DNA from: Pseudomonadota bacterium
GTDB lineage: Bacteria > Pseudomonadota > Gammaproteobacteria > Burkholderiales > Rhodocyclaceae
Assembly: GCA_021811225.1 (NCBI GenBank)
Contig: JAJZPJ010000041.1
Span: 5,583 to 16,256 of the forward strand
Direction of reading: 5' to 3'
Length of the DNA stretch: 10,674 bases
Below, in pieces: positions 6,996-10,674 of this stretch. Made by a program: the position numbers and the translations under genes. Every line of letters begins with the position of its first letter. Position 1 is the stretch's first letter. The notes under the pieces were generated by a model. That model was not told the DNA's origin. It did not search any database and saw only the letters and a list, made by a program, of their open reading frames with translations.

Positions 6996-7856
6996 TCACT
7001 TGGCCTTGCGATTCTTCACTTCCTCTTCCAGCTCCAGGAAGCCCGGCCGCTCGGTCGAGTAGAGCACCTTGCGCCCGAACTCGATCGCCACCTGCGGCGC
7101 ATAGCCGTTCATGCTGGCGAGCAGGGTCACCTTCATGCACTGGAACATCTTGGACGATTCGTTCAGTTTGTGTTCGAGCGTATTGGACAGCGGGCCGACG
7201 AAGCCGTAGGACAGCAGGATGCCGAGAAAGGTGCCGACCAGCGCGGCGGCGATCAGCTTGCCCAATTCCGCCGGCGGCAGACCCACCGACTCCATGGTAT
7301 GCACCACGCCCATCACCGCCGAGACGATACCGAAGGCCGGCAAGGCGTCGGCGGTCTTGGCCAGGGCGTGGATCGGCACCTCGCCTTCGTGGTGGTGGGT
7401 CTCGATCTCGTTGTCCATCAGGTTTTCGATCTCGAAGGCATTGAGGTTGCCGCCCACCATCATGCGCATGTAGTCGGTGAGGAATTCCATCGCGTGATGA
7501 TCGCTCGCGATTCCCGGATACTTGGCGAAGATCGGACTGTCGCCGGGCTTCTCGATGTCGGCCTCGATCGACATCAGGCCTTCCTTGCGCACCTTGGAGA
7601 GGATTTCGTAGAGCATCGCCAGCAAATCGACGTACATCGCCTTGGTGTAGCGCGAACCCTTGAGCACGGTGGGCAGCGCCTTCAGCGTGGCCTTGACGAC
7701 CTTCGGGGTGTTGGAGACGATGAAGGCGCCGAGCGCGGAGCCGGCGATGGCCATCAGTTCGAAGGGCTGAAACAGCGCTGCTATATGGCCGCCGCCGAGA
7801 ATGAAGCTGCCGAAGACGGCGCCGGCGACCAAGACATACCCGATGATGACAAACAT
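6996..7856 (-). CDS. motA: Flagellar stator protein MotA
   Basis: MotA is the membrane subunit that turns proton flow into torque on FliG. The protein is 286 aa with four hydrophobic segments (about 1-22, 30-50, 170-190 and 200-222). Residues known to matter in E. coli MotA fall at the same numbers here: R90 and E98 in the cytoplasmic loop (KVRKEGLMSIEAD), P173 in DALPAFGIVSAVMG and P222 in FVGPLS. The exact register supports the chosen ATG at 7856, which is preceded by GAGGGGGAG with a 9-nt spacer. A 140-bp gap separates it from flhC, so motAB probably has its own promoter, perhaps FlhDC-dependent as in other bacteria, but I could not define a box. Confidence 0.98.
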   Translation of the reverse strand: MFVIIGYVLVAGAVFGSFILGGGHIAALFQPFELMAIAGSALGAFIVSNTPKVVKATLKALPTVLKGSRYTKAMYVDLLAMLYEILSKVRKEGLMSIEADIEKPGDSPIFAKYPGIASDHHAMEFLTDYMRMMVGGNLNAFEIENLMDNEIETHHHEGEVPIHALAKTADALPAFGIVSAVMGVVHTMESVGLPPAELGKLIAAALVGTFLGILLSYGFVGPLSNTLEHKLNESSKMFQCMKVTLLASMNGYAPQVAIEFGRKVLYSTERPGFLELEEEVKNRKAK

Positions 7857-7910
7857 GCGCCCCCACTCCCCCTCAAGTCATTTATCCAGGCCTTGTCAGT
7901 ATATTACGAA

Positions 7911-7933
7911 GGCCAAAGCGCCGCGCTTCGGCC
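7911..7933. repeat. 10-bp hairpin between flhC and motA
   Basis: GGCCAAAGCG (7911-7920) and CGCTTCGGCC (7924-7933) form a 10-bp stem with a 3-nt loop and one mismatch that becomes a G-U pair in one RNA orientation. It is flanked on both sides by short AT-rich tracts (attac and ataatataaat). No clean T-run follows in the minus direction (TTCGTAATA). It may be a weak terminator for flhDC or part of the motA leader. The neighbouring C/G-rich tract at 7951-7985 also looks structured. Confidence 0.45.
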
Positions 7934-7996
7934 CGCATAATATAAATCAACGGCCCCGGGGGCGGGGACGGGCGGCGGCGGCCCGAAGTTGGCTAC

Positions 7997-8548
7997 TCAA
8001 ACGCTGACGGCGAGCGCCGCTGCGGCCTCGGCGGCACGGCGCGTCTTGCCGGCGCGCGCCGGCACGTTGCACAGACCACAGACGTAAGCCTTGGTCGGAT
8101 CGAAGGCGTGGGCGACGAAATGGCCGCCGCAGCACTGGCAGGTGGCCATCTGCAGCATGTTGGCTTCGAAGAAGCGCACCATGGTCCAGGCGCGGGTCAG
8201 GGACAGCACCGTCTCCATGCCGTTTCTCTGCACCTGTTCGAGGTAGAGACGGTAGGCCTTGATGATCAGTTCCAGGCCGCGCAAGCGGGTGTTCCCGAGC
8301 AGGAAGCGGTGATAGGCCATGAACAGCGAGGCATGGATGTTCGGCTGCCAGGTCATGAACCAGTCGGTCGAGAAGGGCAGCATGCCCTTGGGCGGCGACT
8401 CGCCCCTGACCTCCTTGTAGAGCTTGAGCAGCCGCTCGCGGCTCAACTTGGTCTCGACCTCGAGCAACTGCAGACGCGCGCCCAGTTCGATCAGTTCGAC
8501 GGCCAGCCGGATGTCTCTCGCTTCCGAGATGAGGGATTTATTGCGCAT
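7997..8548 (-). CDS. flhC: Flagellar master regulator subunit FlhC
   Basis: FlhC joins FlhD in the FlhD4C2 complex that activates flagellar class II promoters with sigma-70. The protein is 183 aa (192 in E. coli). The N-terminal half is strongly conserved (SEARDIRLAVELIELGARLQ, GMLPFSTDWFMTW, IIKAYRLYLEQ). The zinc-binding cysteines C137, C140, C157 and C160 fall at the same numbers as in E. coli, in CQCCGGHF and YVCGLCN. The frame stays open for 34 more codons upstream to 8650, but that stretch overlaps flhD and is not FlhC-like. The ATG at 8548 has GGAG (8555-8558) with a 6-nt spacer and begins 16 bp after the flhD stop, so it is the real start. The Ala-rich C-terminus is poorly conserved. 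Confidence 0.97.
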   Translation of the reverse strand: MRNKSLISEARDIRLAVELIELGARLQLLEVETKLSRERLLKLYKEVRGESPPKGMLPFSTDWFMTWQPNIHASLFMAYHRFLLGNTRLRGLELIIKAYRLYLEQVQRNGMETVLSLTRAWTMVRFFEANMLQMATCQCCGGHFVAHAFDPTKAYVCGLCNVPARAGKTRRAAEAAAALAVSV

Positions 8549-8564
8549 GGGGTTCTCCGCTCGG

Positions 8565-8882
8565 TCACGCCATGGTTTCGACCGGCTTGCCGGCGGCGAG
8601 TATCGCCGCATGCACGTGCCCGATGCTGCGATCGCGCTCGTGGTTGGCAAGCAGGTTGAGCAACAGCGTGTCGTCGAAGCGGAAGCTGCACAACAGCATG
8701 TTGGAACCGGCCATCTTCAGAACCTGGCCCGGCGTCAACTGGTCCAGCATGTCGGCAATCTCTTCACTGATGCCGAGGCGGAAAATGGCCGCCTCGCGGT
8801 CGACGCGGATCATGTTCTGCGCCAGCATCAGGTAGGCAAGATTGACTTCCTTTATGTCATTGTAGGTGTCAGTCGTTTTCAT
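8565..8882 (-). CDS. flhD: Flagellar master regulator subunit FlhD
   Basis: FlhD is the partner of FlhC in the transcriptional activator at the top of the flagellar cascade. The protein is 105 aa from the ATG at 8882. Recognisable segments are VNLAYLMLAQNMI (13-25), AIFRLGISEEIADML (32-46) and NMLLCSFRFDD (61-71). Cys65, which forms an inter-subunit disulfide in the E. coli FlhD structure, falls at residue 65 with this start. Another ATG sits directly before it (8885), but AAGGAG is 6 nt from the second ATG and only 3 nt from the first, so the second is preferred. The frame is open up to 8966 without a coding signal I recognise. Expression is presumably controlled from the 190-bp AT-rich region upstream. 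Confidence 0.95.
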   Translation of the reverse strand: MKTTDTYNDIKEVNLAYLMLAQNMIRVDREAAIFRLGISEEIADMLDQLTPGQVLKMAGSNMLLCSFRFDDTLLLNLLANHERDRSIGHVHAAILAAGKPVETMA

Positions 8883-8888
8883 CATGCG

Positions 8889-8894
8889 CTCCTT
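8889..8894 (-). promoter_or_regulatory. Ribosome binding site deciding the flhD start
   Basis: The minus strand reads AAGGAG here. It is 3 nt from the first of two adjacent ATG codons and 6 nt from the second, which favours initiation at 8882 over 8885 and over the longer open frame that begins at 8966. Confidence 0.7.
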
Positions 8895-9072
8895 GGCCTG
8901 TCCTCGCCGGGGCCGACAAATTCGCGACAAACCGGAGGACGACCACATTGTGGCGCGGGGCGTCAAGGAAAACTATCAGGGCAACGCGGGATTTGACGTA
9001 AGAACAGCTTCCGAACGATTTGTAAGGTTTTATCTTACAAATATCCGTTATCTTTATGTTTTATTATAAATT
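8895..9072 (-). promoter_or_regulatory. Control region upstream of flhDC
   Basis: This stretch separates the HDOD-REC-GGDEF gene from flhD. The half next to flhD is GC-rich (with an 11-bp CCACATTGTGG palindrome at 8943-8953); the far half, about 8990-9072, is sharply AT-rich compared with everything around it. It holds a 9-bp inverted repeat and a perfect minus-strand TATAAT at 9063-9068, but the latter lacks a matching -35. A promoter and operators for the master operon are expected here, since no other site could drive flhD separately. Exact elements cannot be fixed by eye. Confidence 0.5.
9018..9042. repeat. Perfect 9-bp inverted repeat upstream of flhD
   Basis: ATTTGTAAG (9018-9026) and CTTACAAAT (9034-9042) are exact reverse complements around a 7-bp spacer. 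The site lies 136-160 bp upstream of the flhD start and about 30-55 bp beyond the end of the preceding gene. Its AT-rich arms and lack of a following T-run in the minus direction make it look more like an operator for a dimeric regulator than a terminator. I do not recognise the binding protein. Confidence 0.55.
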
Positions 9073-10674
9073 TTAGACTATCTGGGTGACTGCGACGCGA
9101 TTGCGACCGCGTTCCTTGGCGAGGAAGACCCCCTGGTCGGCGCACTTGATCAGCGCGTCGAAGTCGGCCATGCCGGCCTCGCGCACCGCCACGCCGACGC
9201 TGATGCTACCCGATTTCGCCGCAGCGCCGGCGCCGATGGTGACCGCCTCGACCGCCCGACGCATCCGCTCGGCGCAGGCCTGCGCCGCCTCCAGGGTGGT
9301 ATCCGGGCAGATCACCAGGAATTCGTCGCCGCCGAAACGGCACACCACGTCCTGGACGCGGACGCCGCTCTTCAGCGCCGCGGCCACCTGCCGCAACACC
9401 TCGTCGCCGACGTCGTGGCCATGGGCATCGTTGATCCGCTTGAAATCATCGACGTCGATCACCATCACCGCGAGCGGCCGATGGCTGCGCTGGGCGGAGG
9501 CCCATTCCTGCTCGATGCGTTCGATCGCATAACGGCGGTTGGGAAAAGCGGTCAGCATATCGGTCAGGGCCACTTCCTGCAGGCGGCGGTTGGACACCTC
9601 CAACTCCGCTGCGATGTGGCGTATTTCCTCACGGTCGCCCTCCAGCTCCTGCTGCAGCCTGATCACGCGCTGGGCGGCGGAGAGCCGCGCGGTCAGCACC
9701 CGGGGCTTCAACGGCTTGACCATGAAGTCATTGGCGCCGCTCTCCAGCACCTCGATCAACTCGTCTTCGTCGTCGCTCGGGGTCAGCAGCAGGACGTAGA
9801 TGCCCCGTCCGGCCCGGGTCTGGCGCAGGGCGCGGGTCAGTTCGATGCCGTCCATGCCCGGAAGCTGCCGGGCGAGCACCATCATCTGCGGACACAGCTC
9901 GAGCACCGCCTCGAAAGCCTGCCGCCCGTCGACCGCCTCGAATACCTCGTGCCCGCCCTCGACCAGCATCGACCGCAACTGGGCACGAGCCGCCTGATCG
10001 TCATCGACGAGCAGTACGCGCAGGCCGCCGGCGTGGGCATCCTCCGGCGGCAGGGACAATTCCTCGAAGGTCGGCACCGGCGCGGTGCCGACCTTGAGCA
10101 GCGCGCCCCAATCGCGCCAGTCCTGCGCTACCTGGTCGCACAGCTTGTTCAGGGCGTCGGCCTCGAAGCCGAGTATCGTCCCCAGATGGGACAGACGCGG
10201 CAGCAACTGCCGTCTTTCGTTTTGCGGCGCCAGACAGACGTCGGCGATCACGTCGGCCAGCGCCAGGAGATGGGTCAGCTTGTACTGACGCGAGCCCGCC
10301 TCAAAGGGCAGGGCCTCCAGCGTCTCGTGGCAGGACACCGGCTCGCAATAGATCTTGGGCAAGCCCCAGTCGAGCAGCAGCGACGCGGAAAGCACGTTGT
10401 GGGTCAGCACGAAGGCCTCCTGTTCGAGATCGAACAGGACGCTGTCCCGCTCGCTCTTCAGCCTTTCCAGGATGTCGGAGTAGCGTTCGGGAAACAGGGT
10501 CGCCAGGGCCAGTTCCCCGACCCGGGCGAGCAGGCCGACCGAGAAGGTCTCTTCCGGCTGGCTGACGTGGGCGGATACGGTCAGGGCCTGCAGGGCGATG
10601 CCGCAGACCAGGGAGTGCGACCAGAAACGCTGATAGTCGAAGTTTTCGCAGTTGCCGCCGCGGTAGCTCGAAAT
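9073..10674 (-). CDS. HDOD - receiver - GGDEF protein, probable diguanylate cyclase (N-terminus beyond right edge)
   Basis: A likely cytoplasmic c-di-GMP synthase; 533 residues are in the window and the frame is open to the right edge. Window residues about 1-190 are an HDOD-type region (FWSHSLVCGIAL at 17-28, then EETFSVGLLARVGELAL). A receiver domain follows at about 218-340, with acidic residues 224-226 and K320 (FMVKPL), but the phosphoacceptor position is alanine (A268 in VLARQLPGMDG). A short coiled linker leads to the GGDEF domain (about 370-530): TDMLTAFPNRR, the intact catalytic motif RFGGDEF at 446-452 and an inhibitory I-site RVQD (439-442) five residues before it. The GTG at 10410 is internal, not a start, since HDOD sequence continues upstream. 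It is on the same strand as flhDC, ending 190 bp upstream, which suggests but does not prove a role in motility control. Confidence 0.92.
   Translation of the reverse strand: MSSYRGGNCENFDYQRFWSHSLVCGIALQALTVSAHVSQPEETFSVGLLARVGELALATLFPERYSDILERLKSERDSVLFDLEQEAFVLTHNVLSASLLLDWGLPKIYCEPVSCHETLEALPFEAGSRQYKLTHLLALADVIADVCLAPQNERRQLLPRLSHLGTILGFEADALNKLCDQVAQDWRDWGALLKVGTAPVPTFEELSLPPEDAHAGGLRVLLVDDDQAARAQLRSMLVEGGHEVFEAVDGRQAFEAVLELCPQMMVLARQLPGMDGIELTRALRQTRAGRGIYVLLLTPSDDEDELIEVLESGANDFMVKPLKPRVLTARLSAAQRVIRLQQELEGDREEIRHIAAELEVSNRRLQEVALTDMLTAFPNRRYAIERIEQEWASAQRSHRPLAVMVIDVDDFKRINDAHGHDVGDEVLRQVAAALKSGVRVQDVVCRFGGDEFLVICPDTTLEAAQACAERMRRAVEAVTIGAGAAAKSGSISVGVAVREAGMADFDALIKCADQGVFLAKERGRNRVAVTQIV

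Noticed and set aside
6027..7940. 637-codon open frame on the plus strand
   Set aside because: Antisense to motB and motA, rich in His, Arg, Gly and Leu from complementing high-GC codons, with no domain signal. The 397-, 404-, 344- and 331-codon plus-strand frames are rejected for the same reason.
8549..8650. 34-codon N-terminal extension of flhC
   Set aside because: It overlaps flhD, is not FlhC-like, and the ATG at 8548 has a well-spaced GGAG and keeps the zinc cysteines at E. coli numbering.
8886..8966. 27-codon N-terminal extension of flhD
   Set aside because: The FlhD homology, Cys65 numbering and AAGGAG site all point to the ATG at 8882.
8993..9020. Plus-strand TTGACG as a promoter -35
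   Set aside because: There is no acceptable -10 at 16-18 bp and no plus-strand gene for it to drive.
9046..9080. Sigma-28-like TAAAATTT with AAAGATAA upstream of flhD
   Set aside because: Only the GATAA part of the -10 matches, spacing is one base too long, and AT-rich sequence makes such matches cheap; flhDC is normally not sigma-28 dependent.
10408..10410. GTG as start of the GGDEF gene
   Set aside because: The frame stays open to the right edge and encodes HDOD-like sequence (FWSHSLVCGIAL) upstream of it, so this GTG is an internal valine.
1..10674. CRISPR arrays, tRNA/rRNA genes, insertion sequences or prophage genes
   Set aside because: No direct-repeat arrays, transposase-like frames, terminal inverted repeats or RNA gene signatures were seen; apart from the intergenic gaps the window is filled by motility and chemotaxis genes.

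Overview
The window reads as a motility and chemotaxis locus of a GC-rich betaproteobacterium. Three things point that way: the FlhDC master regulator (restricted mainly to beta- and gammaproteobacteria), a CheZ phosphatase, and high-GC coding sequence. Rhodocyclales or a close relative is my best guess, but this is an inference from protein style and not a measured placement. Every gene I can support lies on the minus strand, so the locus is read from right to left. The long plus-strand open frames are antisense shadows of high-GC genes.

Layout in transcription order: (1) the C-terminal 533 residues of an HDOD-receiver-GGDEF protein, entering from the right edge (10674-9073). (2) A 190-bp AT-rich regulatory gap holding a perfect 9-bp inverted repeat, then flhD and flhC. 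(3) A 140-bp gap with a 10-bp hairpin, then motA and motB, 3 bp apart. (4) cheR after 62 bp. (5) A 245-bp gap, then a small two-TM methyl-accepting chemotaxis protein with almost no periplasmic domain. (6) An 88-bp gap with a perfect TATAAT hexamer, then a tight run cheV-cheV-cheY-cheZ-cheA with gaps of 9, 13, 27 and 27 bp. cheA is cut by the left edge, leaving only its HPt domain.

How the parts work together: FlhD4C2 switches on the flagellar regulon. MotAB is the proton-driven stator. The chemoreceptor controls CheA through adaptors (two CheV proteins here; no CheW in the window). CheA phosphorylates CheY and the CheV receiver domains, CheZ dephosphorylates CheY, and CheR methylates receptors. 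The HDOD-REC-GGDEF protein next to flhDC is a likely c-di-GMP synthase, a natural partner for a motile/sessile decision, although its link to flhDC is positional only.

I do not see an unprecedented system. The points most worth a second look are the missing phosphoacceptor Asp in the receiver of the GGDEF protein, a duplicated short motif at the N-terminus of CheZ that resembles CheY-binding peptides, the sensor-less chemoreceptor, the tandem cheV pair, and the inverted repeat upstream of flhD.
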